Positions 17,778-27,216 of a stretch of 64,000 bases of DNA are shown piece by piece. A program made the translations under genes and the position numbers. How positions within the stretch are numbered: position 1 is the stretch's first letter; the number at the start of each line of letters is the position of its first letter. The notes beneath the pieces were generated by a model. That model was not told the DNA's origin and did not search any database. It saw only the letters and a program-made list of their open reading frames with translations. Source of the stretch: Bradyrhizobium commune (lineage in GTDB: Bacteria > Pseudomonadota > Alphaproteobacteria > Rhizobiales > Xanthobacteraceae); NCBI RefSeq assembly GCF_015624505.1, contig NZ_CP061379.1, positions 7,439,001 through 7,503,000 on the forward strand, written 5' to 3'.

Positions 17778-20700
17778 TCAAGGTGACGGGACCACGCCCT
17801 TGTCGTTCCGCCCTTCCGCGAGGTTCCGCACCGCCACGTAGAAGATCGGCGTGAACAAGAGGCCGAACAGGGTGACGCCGATCATGCCGAAGAACACGGC
17901 GACGCCGACCGCCTGCCGCATCTCCGAGCCCGAGCCGGACGAGATCACCAGCGGCAGCACGCCGAGGATGAAGGCGAAGGACGTCATCAGGATCGGCCGC
18001 AGCCGCAGCCGGCAGGCGTCGATCACCGCCTCCAGCCGCGGCTTGCCTTCCTTCTCGATGTCGCGTGCGAATTCGACGATCAGGATCGCGTTTTTCGCCG
18101 CCAATCCCACCAGCACGACAAAACCAATCTGGGTGAGGATGTTGACGTCCTGGCCCATGAGGCGCACGCCGATGGTGGCGGCGAGCAGGCACATCGGCAC
18201 GATCAGGATCACCGCGAATGGCAGGGTCCAGCTGCCATATTGCGCGGCGAGCACGAGATAGACGAACAGCACGCAGATCGGGAACACGTAGAGGCCGGCA
18301 TTGCCGCCGGTGACCTGCTGATAGGACAGGTCGGTCCACTCGAACGTGAAACCGCTCGGCAAGGTGTCGTCGGCAAGCTTCTTGATGGCGTTGAGCGCGG
18401 TGGTCGAGCTCGTCCCCGGCGCCGGCTCGCCCTGGAGCTCGGACGCCGCATAGAGATTGTAGCGCGCGACGCGGTCAGGCCCCGAGACATCCTTGAAGTC
18501 GACCACGCTGCCGAGCATCACCATGTCGCCGGAAGCGTTGCGCGTACGCAGCCGCGCGAGGTCGGCGGGCTCTTTCCGGAACGGAAAATCAGCCTGCGCC
18601 GTGACGTGATAGGTACGGCCGAACAGGTTGAAGTCGTTGACATAGGTCGATCCGAAATAGGTCTGGATCGTGTCGTTGATGTTCGAGATAGGCACGCCAA
18701 GCTTCTGCGCCTTGGTGCGGTCGATGTCGACGAACAGCTGCGGCGTACTGGCCGAGAACGGCGAGAACACCGTCGGGCCGAGAAGCGAGGGCGATTTGCG
18801 CGCGGCGGCGACGAGCTCGTCGGTCGCGGATGCCAGCAGCTCGGGCCCTCGGCCCTGGCGGTCCTGGATGCGGATGGTGAAGCCGCCGCCGGTGCCGATG
18901 CCGGGCACGGCCGGCGGCGGGATGACAATAATGAAGGCGCCCTGGATCGCGGCGAGGCGCTTGCGCAGCTCGGCCGTGATGGCATTCGCCGTCAGGCCCT
19001 TCTTCAGCCTCACCTCGGGCTCCTCGAACACGGGGAAGAGCGCGGCCGCGTTGCCGGCCTGCGTGCGGGTGGCGCCGGAGAAGCCGGCGAAGGCGGCCAC
19101 GCGGATAATGCCTGGCGTGTCCAGCGAGATCCGCTCGATCTCTCGGACAATCTCGGTGGTCCGCGCCAGCGATGCCGCACCCGGCAACTGCACCGAGATG
19201 ATGACGTAGCCGCGATCCTGCGCCGGGATGAAGCCCTGCGACGTCGTCCCGATCAGCCAGCCGGCGCTGCCGATCAGCACGACATAGATCAGGATCATCA
19301 CCACCGAGTGTCGGATCACGAAATTGGCGAGACCAGCATAGCCATGCGAGAGCCGATCGAAGACACGATTGAAGGCGCCCGTGAAGGCATTCCACCCCCG
19401 CGCGAGCAAATTCCAGGCGGCCGGCGGCCGCTTCTCCTCATGCGGCGTGAGGATCTGCGAGGCCAAAGCCGGCGACAGCGTCAGCGAGCAGAAGCAGGAG
19501 ATCGCGGTGGCCACCGCAATGGTCACGGCGAATTGCTGGAAGAATTGCCCGGATATGCCGCCCAGGAACGCCGTCGGCACGAACACCGCGCAGAGCACCA
19601 GCGCAATCGAGACCAGCGCGCCGCCGACCTCCTCCATGGTCTTGAGCGCGGCGTCGCGGCGACTGAGGCCGTGCTCGAGATGGCGCTCGACATTCTCGAC
19701 CACGACGATGGCATCGTCGACCACGATGCCGACGGCGAGCACCAGGCCGAACAGCGTGAGATTGTTGATGGAGAAGCCGAGCGCCGCCATCACCGCGAAG
19801 GTGCCGACCAGCGACACCGGAATCGCGATGATCGGAATGATCGCCGGCCGCCAGCCTTGCAGGAACACCAGCACGACGACGACCACGAGCAGCATGGCCT
19901 CGTAGATGGTCTTGATCAGCTCGTGGACCGACTGCGCGATGAATTCGGTCGGGTTGTAGCCGATATTGTAGTCGAGCCCCTTCGGAAAGCTCTCCTTCAG
20001 CTTCACCATGGTGTCGGAGATGGTTTTGGCGGTAGCGAGCGCGTTCGATCCCGGCCGTTGCGTCACCAGCATGGCGACCGCCGACTTGCGCAACAGGAAG
20101 CTGTTGGTCGAATAGGCCAGCGCGCCGAGCTCGATGCGGGCGACGTCGCGCAGTCGCACCGTGCGGCCGTCGGAGCCGGCCTTGATCAAAATATCCTCGA
20201 ACTGCCTCTGGTCTTTCAACCGTCCGGTGAACACGAGATTCGGCTGAAAGGCACGATCAGCGATCGGCGGCTCGGCGATCTGGCCACCGGCGATCTGCAC
20301 GTTCTGGGCGCGTATCGCGGCCAGCACTTCGGTCGAGGTCAGGCCGAGATTCGCAATGCGGTCAGGGTCGAGCCACAGCCGCATCGAATAGTCGCGCGCG
20401 CCAAAAATCTGGATGTCGCCGACGCCGTCGATGCGCAACAGCTGGTCGCGGACCTGGAGCAGCGCATAGTTGGAGATGTAGAGCTGGTCGAAGGTGTCGT
20501 CGGGCGACAGCATGAACACGACCATCAGGATGTCCGGCGAGTTCTTGCGGGTAACGACGCCGTTGCGCTGCACCTCGTCCGGCAATTGTGGCTGCGCGAT
20601 CGCGACGCGGTTCTGCACCAGCACCTGCGCCTTGTCGAGGTCAGTGCCGAGCTTGAAGGTGACGGTGATGGTGAGCTGGCCGTTCGAGGTCGCCTGGCTG

Positions 20701-20942
20701 TAGAGATACAGCATGTCCTCGACGCCGTTGATCTGCTGCTCGATCGGAGCTGCGACCGTATCGGACACAGTTTGCGCCGATGCGCCGGGATATTGCGTGG
20801 TGACGACGACGGTCGGCGGCACCACTTGCGGATACTCGGAGACCGGCAGCGTCGTGTAGGCAAGCGCGCCGACGATCAGCAGCACGATCGACAGCACCAT
20901 CGCCAGGATGGGCTGGTTGATGGAGAGACGGCCAAGATTCAT
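17778..20942 (-). CDS. RND efflux transporter permease, HAE-1 family (AcrB/MexF/BepG-like)
   Basis: A 1054-residue inner-membrane proton-driven pump. TM1 begins at SINQPILAMVLSIVLLIVG, and two periplasmic porter/docking domains sit between TM1-2 and TM7-8. GIVVDDAIVVVENVER in TM4 carries the two Asp residues of the proton relay. The porter domain has IPPPAVPGIGTGGGF. Length and features are those of multidrug exporters of the MexF/BepG subgroup. It follows the adaptor gene with a 4-bp overlap. No outer-membrane factor gene is present, so it presumably recruits a TolC encoded elsewhere. Confidence 0.95.
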   Translation of the reverse strand: MNLGRLSINQPILAMVLSIVLLIVGALAYTTLPVSEYPQVVPPTVVVTTQYPGASAQTVSDTVAAPIEQQINGVEDMLYLYSQATSNGQLTITVTFKLGTDLDKAQVLVQNRVAIAQPQLPDEVQRNGVVTRKNSPDILMVVFMLSPDDTFDQLYISNYALLQVRDQLLRIDGVGDIQIFGARDYSMRLWLDPDRIANLGLTSTEVLAAIRAQNVQIAGGQIAEPPIADRAFQPNLVFTGRLKDQRQFEDILIKAGSDGRTVRLRDVARIELGALAYSTNSFLLRKSAVAMLVTQRPGSNALATAKTISDTMVKLKESFPKGLDYNIGYNPTEFIAQSVHELIKTIYEAMLLVVVVVLVFLQGWRPAIIPIIAIPVSLVGTFAVMAALGFSINNLTLFGLVLAVGIVVDDAIVVVENVERHLEHGLSRRDAALKTMEEVGGALVSIALVLCAVFVPTAFLGGISGQFFQQFAVTIAVATAISCFCSLTLSPALASQILTPHEEKRPPAAWNLLARGWNAFTGAFNRVFDRLSHGYAGLANFVIRHSVVMILIYVVLIGSAGWLIGTTSQGFIPAQDRGYVIISVQLPGAASLARTTEIVREIERISLDTPGIIRVAAFAGFSGATRTQAGNAAALFPVFEEPEVRLKKGLTANAITAELRKRLAAIQGAFIIVIPPPAVPGIGTGGGFTIRIQDRQGRGPELLASATDELVAAARKSPSLLGPTVFSPFSASTPQLFVDIDRTKAQKLGVPISNINDTIQTYFGSTYVNDFNLFGRTYHVTAQADFPFRKEPADLARLRTRNASGDMVMLGSVVDFKDVSGPDRVARYNLYAASELQGEPAPGTSSTTALNAIKKLADDTLPSGFTFEWTDLSYQQVTGGNAGLYVFPICVLFVYLVLAAQYGSWTLPFAVILIVPMCLLAATIGVRLMGQDVNILTQIGFVVLVGLAAKNAILIVEFARDIEKEGKPRLEAVIDACRLRLRPILMTSFAFILGVLPLVISSGSGSEMRQAVGVAVFFGMIGVTLFGLLFTPIFYVAVRNLAEGRNDKGVVPSP

Positions 20943-22156
20943 GACTTGTCACCAGCCTTGCCACCGGCCGGCGCTTGCGCGGGAGACGGGGCGACCTTGG
21001 CGCCGACGCGGGCACGCTGGAGACCGTTGACGATGACACGATCTTCCGCCTTCAGCCCTTCACGGATCACGCGCAGGCCCTCGTCGAGCGGCCCGAGCAC
21101 CACGGCGCGCGCTTCCACGGTGTCGTCCGGCTTCACCACGAAGACGATCTTGCGCGACTGGTCGGTTGCGACAGCGACATCGGGTATCAGCAGCGCCTCG
21201 TACGGCGCACTGCCGATCAGGCGGACGCGGCCGAACTGGCCGGGCAGGATCGACAGATCGGTGTTCTTGACCACGGCGCGGCTACGCAGCGTGCCCGTGG
21301 AAACGTCGAGCCGGTTGTCGAGGAAGTTGATTGCGCCGTCATGCGACGGCTTGGTCTCACCGGCGAGCGTCACCTGCACCGGGTTCGCGGTGTCACGCGA
21401 GCTCGGGCGCTTCCCCTCGAACCACAGCTTGCTGTACTTGATGAACGTGGTCTCATCCATGTCGAAATAGATGTAGATCGGATCGAGCGAGACGATCGAG
21501 GTGAGCAGCGTCGACGTGCCGGTGTCGCTGCCCTGCACGAGATTGCCGGGACTGACGAGATGCCGGCTGACGCGTCCGGTGAGCGGCGCGGCGACATGGG
21601 TGAACTCGATATTGAGCCGGGCAGCCTTCAGCGCGCCCTCGGCCTGGGTCTCGGCGGCGTGCGCGGCCTGCAAAGCCTGACGGCGCTGGTCGACGACCTG
21701 CTCGGAGACCGCGCTGGTCTGGACCAGATTCAGACCGCGATCGAGCTCGCGCTTGGCCAACTCCACCTTGGCGCGGGCGTCGGAGAGCTGGCCGTCGGCC
21801 TGCTCGGCCACCGCCTCGAACGGGCGTGGGTCGATCACGTAAAGCAGATCACCCTGGTGCACGATCGCGCCGTCCTGGAACTCGACGGAGTTGACGAAGC
21901 CGCCAACGCGGGGGCGCACCTGCACCTCCTCGACTGCCTCGAAGCGGCCGGTGTACTCGTCCCAATCGGTCACTGTGCGCTTGACCGGCTGGGCAACGGT
22001 CACCGGCGGCGGTGGCGGCGCGGCCGCCTGCGAATTCGGCTGTCCGCAACCGGCGAGTGCGAATGAAGCGGCAAGAAGGCCGCCGATGGCACTATGCCGC
22101 AGCTGAACGAAATCGTGCTTTTTGACAAACCGCTCGCTTCCGTCCGGTCCGCTCAT
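20939..22156 (-). CDS. RND efflux periplasmic adaptor subunit (AcrA/MexE/BepF-like lipoprotein)
   Basis: A 405-residue membrane-fusion protein. The start at 22156 is preferred: GAGG lies about 8 nt upstream, while in-frame starts at 22171 and 22273 give no better leader. The lipobox FALAGC, followed by a proline-rich spacer, implies lipidation and inner-membrane anchoring. DWDEYTGRFEAVEEV begins the MP/lipoyl region typical of MexE-type adaptors; a helical hairpin follows (about residues 120-190), then beta-barrel with YIYFDMDE. It is translationally coupled to the permease. Confidence 0.94.
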   Translation of the reverse strand: MSGPDGSERFVKKHDFVQLRHSAIGGLLAASFALAGCGQPNSQAAAPPPPPVTVAQPVKRTVTDWDEYTGRFEAVEEVQVRPRVGGFVNSVEFQDGAIVHQGDLLYVIDPRPFEAVAEQADGQLSDARAKVELAKRELDRGLNLVQTSAVSEQVVDQRRQALQAAHAAETQAEGALKAARLNIEFTHVAAPLTGRVSRHLVSPGNLVQGSDTGTSTLLTSIVSLDPIYIYFDMDETTFIKYSKLWFEGKRPSSRDTANPVQVTLAGETKPSHDGAINFLDNRLDVSTGTLRSRAVVKNTDLSILPGQFGRVRLIGSAPYEALLIPDVAVATDQSRKIVFVVKPDDTVEARAVVLGPLDEGLRVIREGLKAEDRVIVNGLQRARVGAKVAPSPAQAPAGGKAGDKS

Positions 22157-22536
22157 CCCAGGTCCTCGCATCAAAGCCGCAGAAACAGCAGGGTACGCGC
22201 GTACCCGCGGGCGACACAAGATGGGTCGCCATGATGAAATCTTCAAGACGAACCCGCGCGCAATGCTCGGCAAGACACCCTAGCCGGATGATGGGTTGAC
22301 ACGGAGATAGCCGGCTTCGCGCGCGGCGGCTAGCGGGCGGAATGCGAATGGACTTTATTCGCGGGGCTCGTGAATGGAGTAGCGCCGAGTAAGTTCGGCA
22401 CCACAGTGCCACCCTGCCCCTCCAGGCCTCTCCAGGGGAGGGTAAAGGTTGCCCAGCGTCTTCGCACATGACGGGCGCGGCGGGCTCGGCTAGATTACCC
22501 CTTACAAAACAAGACGAATTGTCCGGGAGGACAGGC
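22157..22536. promoter_or_regulatory. divergent promoter region between RND operon and Fe-dehydrogenase gene
   Basis: This 380-bp gene-free stretch holds a perfect palindrome at 22191-22206 (GGGTACGCGCGTACCC), 34 nt upstream of the adaptor start. At about 22410-22442 there is an imperfect inverted repeat (CCCTGCCCCTCCAGG...CCAGGGGAGGG) of the sort seen as scattered intergenic palindromes. The ribosome site GGGAGG for the gene at 22537 is at 22525-22530. No open frame in it looks coding. Confidence 0.55.
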
Positions 22537-23691
22537 GTGCATCAGGGACGTGTCGTTTATGGTGCGATCGAGGAGGTTGTGTTCGGCCACCCGGCAGCCG
22601 AGGCCATCGTTGCGCAAATGGACCGGCTGGGAACTCGCCGCGCCTTCCTGATGGTCTCCGGCACGCTGAGCCGGGAGACCGACGAAATCGCAGAGATCAA
22701 AGCGGCGCTGGGCGCGCGCTGCGCCGGGCTGTTCGATGCGATGCCTGCGCATACGCCGCGCGAGGCGGTAATCGCGGCAACCAACGCGGCACGCGAAGCC
22801 GGCGCGGACCTCATCGTCACCGTCGGCGGCGGCTCGATCACCGATGGCGCCAAGGCGGTGCAGCTCTGCCTTGCCAACGGGATCGACGATATCGACGGCA
22901 TCGAGCGTATCCGCGTCCACAAGGGCGTCGCGCCGGAGATGACGCCGCCGACGGTGCGGCAGATCAGCGTGCCGACCACGATCGCCGGCGGCGAGTTCTC
23001 GTCGATCGCCGGCGTGACCAACCGCCGCACCCATGTGAAGGAGATGCTGCGGCATCCGCTGGCGGTGCCGCGCGCGACCATCCTCGACCCCGCCATCACC
23101 GTGCATACGCCGGAATGGCTGTTCCTCTCCACCGGCATCCGCGCCGTCGACCATTGCGTCGAGGCGATCTGCTCGCGCGAGACGCATCCTTATGCCGATG
23201 CGCAGTCGGTGAAGGGCCTCGCCATGCTTGCCGACGCGCTGCCGCGCGTGAAGGCGGACCCCGCCGATCTCGACGCACGGATGGACGCGCAGATCGGCAC
23301 GTGGCTGTCGATGGGCGCGCTCGCCGCCGGCGTGCCGATGGGCGCGAGCCACGGCATCGGCTACGTGCTGGGTGCCGCCTTCAACGTGCCACATGGCTAC
23401 ACCTCCTGCGTCATGCTGCCGGCGGTGATGCGCTGGAATGCGAGCGACAATGCCGAGCGGCAGATGATCGTCGCAGCCGCGATGGGCTTTCCCGGCCAGA
23501 ACGCCGCCGACGTGCTCGATGCCTTCATCCGTTCACTCGGCATGCCCCGCAGCCTCGCTGACGTCCGCGTCTCGCCGGAGCATTTCGATGCCATTGCCGA
23601 ACAGGCGATGCGCACGAACTGGATCCCGCGCAACCCGCGCAAGATCGAAAGCCCGGCGCAGTTGCGCGAAATCCTGCTTCTCGCCGCATGA
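22537..23691 (+). CDS. iron-containing alcohol dehydrogenase, maleylacetate reductase-like
   Basis: A 384-residue group III dehydrogenase. GTG at 22537 is chosen because GGGAGG is six bases upstream; an ATG at 22468 would add an unmatched leader. The NAD(P)-binding VTVGGGSITDGAKAV is near residue 90. The metal-region histidines occur in GASHGIGYVLG and NVPHGYTSC. Glycine/alanine substitutions in that region resemble maleylacetate reductases, which reduce maleylacetate to 3-oxoadipate, but an oxoacid or alcohol substrate is equally possible. An acyl-CoA ligase gene follows after 19 bp, so they likely share a catabolic operon. Confidence 0.85.
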   Translation: MHQGRVVYGAIEEVVFGHPAAEAIVAQMDRLGTRRAFLMVSGTLSRETDEIAEIKAALGARCAGLFDAMPAHTPREAVIAATNAAREAGADLIVTVGGGSITDGAKAVQLCLANGIDDIDGIERIRVHKGVAPEMTPPTVRQISVPTTIAGGEFSSIAGVTNRRTHVKEMLRHPLAVPRATILDPAITVHTPEWLFLSTGIRAVDHCVEAICSRETHPYADAQSVKGLAMLADALPRVKADPADLDARMDAQIGTWLSMGALAAGVPMGASHGIGYVLGAAFNVPHGYTSCVMLPAVMRWNASDNAERQMIVAAAMGFPGQNAADVLDAFIRSLGMPRSLADVRVSPEHFDAIAEQAMRTNWIPRNPRKIESPAQLREILLLAA

Positions 23692-23710
23692 TTTTCAAAC
23701 CGGAGGACTG

Positions 23711-25261
23711 ATGTACCCAGGTCTGCACGCTCGCCTGCGCCCGCTGCAACCCGCCTTCATCATGGCGGCGACGGGCGAAGCCGTCACCTATCGCGAGTTG
23801 GAGGCGCGCAGCAACCGGCTCGCACATCTGTTGCGCAAGCACGGCTTGAAGCGGCGCGATCACTACTCGATCTTCATGGAGAACAATTCCCGCTATCTCG
23901 AAGCCTGCGCCGCGGGCGAGCGGTCCGGGCTGTACTACACCTGCATCAACTCCTTCCTGACGCCGGGCGAGCTCGCCTATCTCCTCGTCAACAGCCAGTC
24001 GAAGATTTTGATCACGTCCGTTGCAAAACTCGACATCGCGCGCGAGGCGATCCGGGCCTGTCCCGACGTCAAGCTCTGCATCGTCGCCGACGGACCGGGC
24101 GAGAGCGACCGCATCGTCGGGCTCAAGGAGATCACCGCCGGTCTGCCGAAGACGCCGATCGCAGACGAACGGCTCGGCACCTCGATGCTCTATTCGTCCG
24201 GCACGACGGGACGGCCGAAGGGCATTTTGAGACCGCTGCCGGAGGAGCCACCGAAACACAATCTGCCGCTGTTCGATTTCCTGACCAAGCTCTGGCATTA
24301 CCGCGAGGGCATGGTCTATCTGTCGCCGGCCCCGCTGTATCACTCGGCGCCGCAGGCCGCGGTGAATCTGACGATCCGCATCGGCGGCACCGTGGTCATC
24401 ATGGAGACCTTCGATCCGGAGCGTTACCTCCAGCTGGTCGAGCAATGGGGCATCACCCACAGCCAGCTCGTGCCGACGATGTTTTCGCGCATGCTCAAGC
24501 TGCCGGAAGAATTGCGCAGCCGCTATGATCTATCCTCGCTCGAGATCGCGATCCATGCCGCAGCGCCCTGCCCGGCGCTGGTGAAGGACGACATCATCAA
24601 ATGGTGGGGGCCGATCATCCATGAGTATTACGGTGCCACCGAAGGCCTCGGCTTCACCGCCTGCAACAGCGAGGAATGGCTTAGCCACCGCGGCACCGTC
24701 GGCAAGGTGCTGTTCGGCGACCTCCATATTCTCGATGAAGATATGAAGCCGTGCCCCACCGGCACGCCCGGCCAGGTCTGGTTCAAGACGGGATCGCCGT
24801 TCGAATATTTCAACGACCCGGAAAAGACCAAGGAGGCGCGCTCGGCCGACGGCAGCATGAGCACGGTCGGCGATGTCGGCTATGTCGACGACGACCGCTT
24901 CCTCTATCTCACCGACCGCGCCACCTTCATGATCATCTCGGGCGGGGTGAACATCTATCCGCAGGAATGCGAAAATTTGCTGATCACCCATCCCAAGGTC
25001 GCAGATGCCGCCGTGTTCGGCGTGCCCAATGCGGATCTCGGCGAAGAGGTGAAGGCGGTGGTCCAGCCGATGCCGGGCGTGATGCCGGGCGAAGCGCTCG
25101 CCGAAGAGCTGATCGCCTTCTGCGGCGCATCGCTGTCGCGGCAAAAGGTGCCGCGTTCGGTCGATTTCGAGAAGGAATTGCCGCGACTGCCGACGGGGAA
25201 GCTCTACAAACGGCTGTTGCGGGACCGGTATTGGGGCAACAAGACCTCGCGGATTGTGTGA
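23711..25261 (+). CDS. AMP-dependent acyl-CoA synthetase/ligase
   Basis: A 516-residue adenylate-forming enzyme. ATG at 23711 has GGAGG five bases upstream. Motif A3 is SMLYSSGTTGRPKGI, A5 is YYGATEGLG, A7 is VGDVGYVDDDRFLYLTDR and the catalytic lysine is in LPTGKLYKR near the C-terminus. The reaction is carboxylate + ATP + CoA to acyl-CoA + AMP + PPi. The sequence is closest in feel to medium-chain, crotonobetaine or caffeate-type ligases, but the acid is unknown. Cotranscription with the Fe-dehydrogenase is likely. Confidence 0.92.
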   Translation: MYPGLHARLRPLQPAFIMAATGEAVTYRELEARSNRLAHLLRKHGLKRRDHYSIFMENNSRYLEACAAGERSGLYYTCINSFLTPGELAYLLVNSQSKILITSVAKLDIAREAIRACPDVKLCIVADGPGESDRIVGLKEITAGLPKTPIADERLGTSMLYSSGTTGRPKGILRPLPEEPPKHNLPLFDFLTKLWHYREGMVYLSPAPLYHSAPQAAVNLTIRIGGTVVIMETFDPERYLQLVEQWGITHSQLVPTMFSRMLKLPEELRSRYDLSSLEIAIHAAAPCPALVKDDIIKWWGPIIHEYYGATEGLGFTACNSEEWLSHRGTVGKVLFGDLHILDEDMKPCPTGTPGQVWFKTGSPFEYFNDPEKTKEARSADGSMSTVGDVGYVDDDRFLYLTDRATFMIISGGVNIYPQECENLLITHPKVADAAVFGVPNADLGEEVKAVVQPMPGVMPGEALAEELIAFCGASLSRQKVPRSVDFEKELPRLPTGKLYKRLLRDRYWGNKTSRIV

Positions 25262-25283
25262 CGGCGTAACCGCAAACTCTCAT

Positions 25284-25408
25284 GTCGTCCCGGCGAAGGC
25301 CGGGATCCATTACCACAGGGAGTAGTTTGACGGAGAAAGTCGTTCGGCACTCCTACCCGCGACAGTCGACAGATCACGCGGTATGGGTCCCGGCCTTCGC
25401 CGGGACGA
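25284..25408. repeat. palindromic intergenic repeat, family A (copy 5)
   Basis: A 125-bp element after the acyl-CoA ligase gene with arms TCGTCCCGGCGAAGG and CCTTCGCCGGGACGA. The left arm has one change from the consensus (GGGATCCAT instead of GGGACCCAT). The interior belongs to the same subtype as the copy at 9110. Confidence 0.85.
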
Positions 25409-25434
25409 CGTTGGGGAACGAAGCGAGCCCCGCA

Positions 25435-25451
25435 CTCTCACATTGTGAGAG
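25435..25451. promoter_or_regulatory. 17-bp perfect palindrome upstream of the dipeptide-type ABC operon
   Basis: CTCTCACA-T-TGTGAGAG is an 8+1+8 inverted repeat, 136 nt before the binding-protein start. Its size and symmetry suit a GntR- or LacI-type dimer site, but no such regulator is encoded nearby. Together with the repeat at 25284 this accounts for the gene-free stretch 25262-25587. Confidence 0.4.
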
Positions 25452-25587
25452 ACACACCCCTGCGGCTCTTCCGTCATCCGAATTGTCGAGAGCGCCGCCG
25501 CCCTTGCCGGTTGCCTCCCTTCCCCCGCCTCGGCTATCGTCCTGACAAACAGGCCGCAAACGGCCGATGTCCAGGGAGGGACCGAGG

Positions 25588-27186
25588 ATGCGGAGCGTAT
25601 GGGCGCTCGCCGCGATGGCGGCGCTATCTTTGCTGGCGTTTTCGACCATCGCGTTTGCCGACGAGGGCAAGCAGGGCGGGATCCTGCGGATGTATCACCG
25701 CGACAGCCCCGGCAACGCCTCGATCCACGAAGGCGCGACCTACTCGATCAACGTTCCCTTCATGCCTGTCTTCAACAACCTCGTCATCTACAAGCAGGAC
25801 CAGGCCCAGAACAAGATGGAGAACATCGTCCCCGAGCTCGCCGAGAGCTGGGCCTGGGTCAACGACAACAAGACGCTGACCTTCAAGCTGCGCCAGGGCG
25901 TCAAATGGCATGACGGCAAGCCGTTTACCTCGGCCGACGTCAAATGCACATTCGACATGCTGATGGGCAAGTCGCAGCAAAAATTCCGGCAGAACCCGCG
26001 CAAGTCCTGGTACGAGCAGGTCAACGACGTCTCGACCAATGGCGATTTCGAGGTGTCCTTCAATTTGAAGCGACCGCAGCCGTCGCTGCTGGCGCTGCTC
26101 GCCTCGGGCTACACGCCGGTCTATCCCTGCCATGTCTCGCCCGGCGACATGCGCACGCATCCGATCGGCACCGGCCCGTTCAAATTCGTCGAGTTCAAGG
26201 CCAATGAATCGATCAAGCTGACGCGCAATACCGACTATTGGCGCAAGGGCCGGCCCTATCTCGATGGCATCGAATTCACCATCATCCCGAATCGCTCGAC
26301 CGCCATCCTCGCCTTCGTTGCCGGCAAGTTCGACATGACGTTCCCGACGGAAGTCAGCATTCCGCTGTTGAAGGACGTGAAATCGCAGGCGCCGAACGCG
26401 GTCTGCGTGGTCGAGCCGAATAACGTTTCGACCAACATCATCGTCAATTCGAGCGCGGCGCCGTTCGACAACATCGACATCCGCCGCGCCATGGCATTGG
26501 CGCTCGACCGCAAGGCGTTCATCTCGATCATGTTCGAGGGCCAGGGCGACGTGGGCGGCACCATGCTGCCGCAACCGAACGGGCTGTGGGGCATGCCGAA
26601 GGAGATGCTCGAGAGCATTCCGGGCTACGGGCCCGACGTGAACGCCAACCGCGAGGAAGCCAAGAAGCTGATGCAGAAGGCCGGTTACGGACCGGACAAG
26701 CACCTCGCCGTGAAAGTCTCGACCCGCAACATCCCGGTCTATCGCGATCCCGCGGTAATCCTGATCGACCAGCTCAAGAGCATCTATATCGACGGCGAGC
26801 TCGACGTGGTCGAGACCGCAAACTGGTTCCCGAAGGTTGCGCGCAAGGACTACATGCTCGGACTCAACCTCACGGGCAATGCGGTCGACGATCCCGACCA
26901 GTCCTTCTACGAAAACTATTCCTGCGGCTCCGAGCGCAACTACACGAACTACTGCAACAAGGAGATCGAAAAGCTGTTCGACGTGCAGTCGCAGGAGACC
27001 GACATCGCCAAACGCAAGAAGCTGGTATGGGACATCGACAAGAAGTTGCAGGAGGACGTTGCCCGCCCGATCATCTTCCACGCGCGCACCGGCACCTGCT
27101 GGCAGCCTTACGTGAAGGGCGTGACGGTGATGTCGAACAGCTCCTATAATGGCTACCGGTACGAAGACGTTTGGATGGACAAGTAG
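25588..27186 (+). CDS. ABC transporter substrate-binding protein, peptide/nickel (DppA/OppA) family
   Basis: A 532-residue SBP_bac_5 protein. ATG 25588 follows AGGGAGGG and begins directly with a signal peptide (VWALAAMAALSLLAFSTIAFA); an in-frame ATG at 25567 would lengthen the leader. Family segments include WAWVNDNKTLTFKLRQGVKW, GTGPFKFVEFKANESI and IRRAMALALDRKAF. It would capture a peptide, opine or other compound in the periplasm. It is followed by two permease and two ATPase genes in the same orientation, giving a complete importer. Confidence 0.93.
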   Translation: MRSVWALAAMAALSLLAFSTIAFADEGKQGGILRMYHRDSPGNASIHEGATYSINVPFMPVFNNLVIYKQDQAQNKMENIVPELAESWAWVNDNKTLTFKLRQGVKWHDGKPFTSADVKCTFDMLMGKSQQKFRQNPRKSWYEQVNDVSTNGDFEVSFNLKRPQPSLLALLASGYTPVYPCHVSPGDMRTHPIGTGPFKFVEFKANESIKLTRNTDYWRKGRPYLDGIEFTIIPNRSTAILAFVAGKFDMTFPTEVSIPLLKDVKSQAPNAVCVVEPNNVSTNIIVNSSAAPFDNIDIRRAMALALDRKAFISIMFEGQGDVGGTMLPQPNGLWGMPKEMLESIPGYGPDVNANREEAKKLMQKAGYGPDKHLAVKVSTRNIPVYRDPAVILIDQLKSIYIDGELDVVETANWFPKVARKDYMLGLNLTGNAVDDPDQSFYENYSCGSERNYTNYCNKEIEKLFDVQSQETDIAKRKKLVWDIDKKLQEDVARPIIFHARTGTCWQPYVKGVTVMSNSSYNGYRYEDVWMDK

Positions 27187-27216
27187 CGCGCGAACGGCCC
27201 GACGGGAGGGGCGCGA

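Noticed and set aside
18240..21470. Very long open frame (1076 codons) on the plus strand antisense to the RND permease
   Set aside because: It is the complementary frame of a well-conserved 1054-aa pump; its product is arginine/histidine/aspartate-rich with no domain and arises from high-GC codon bias.
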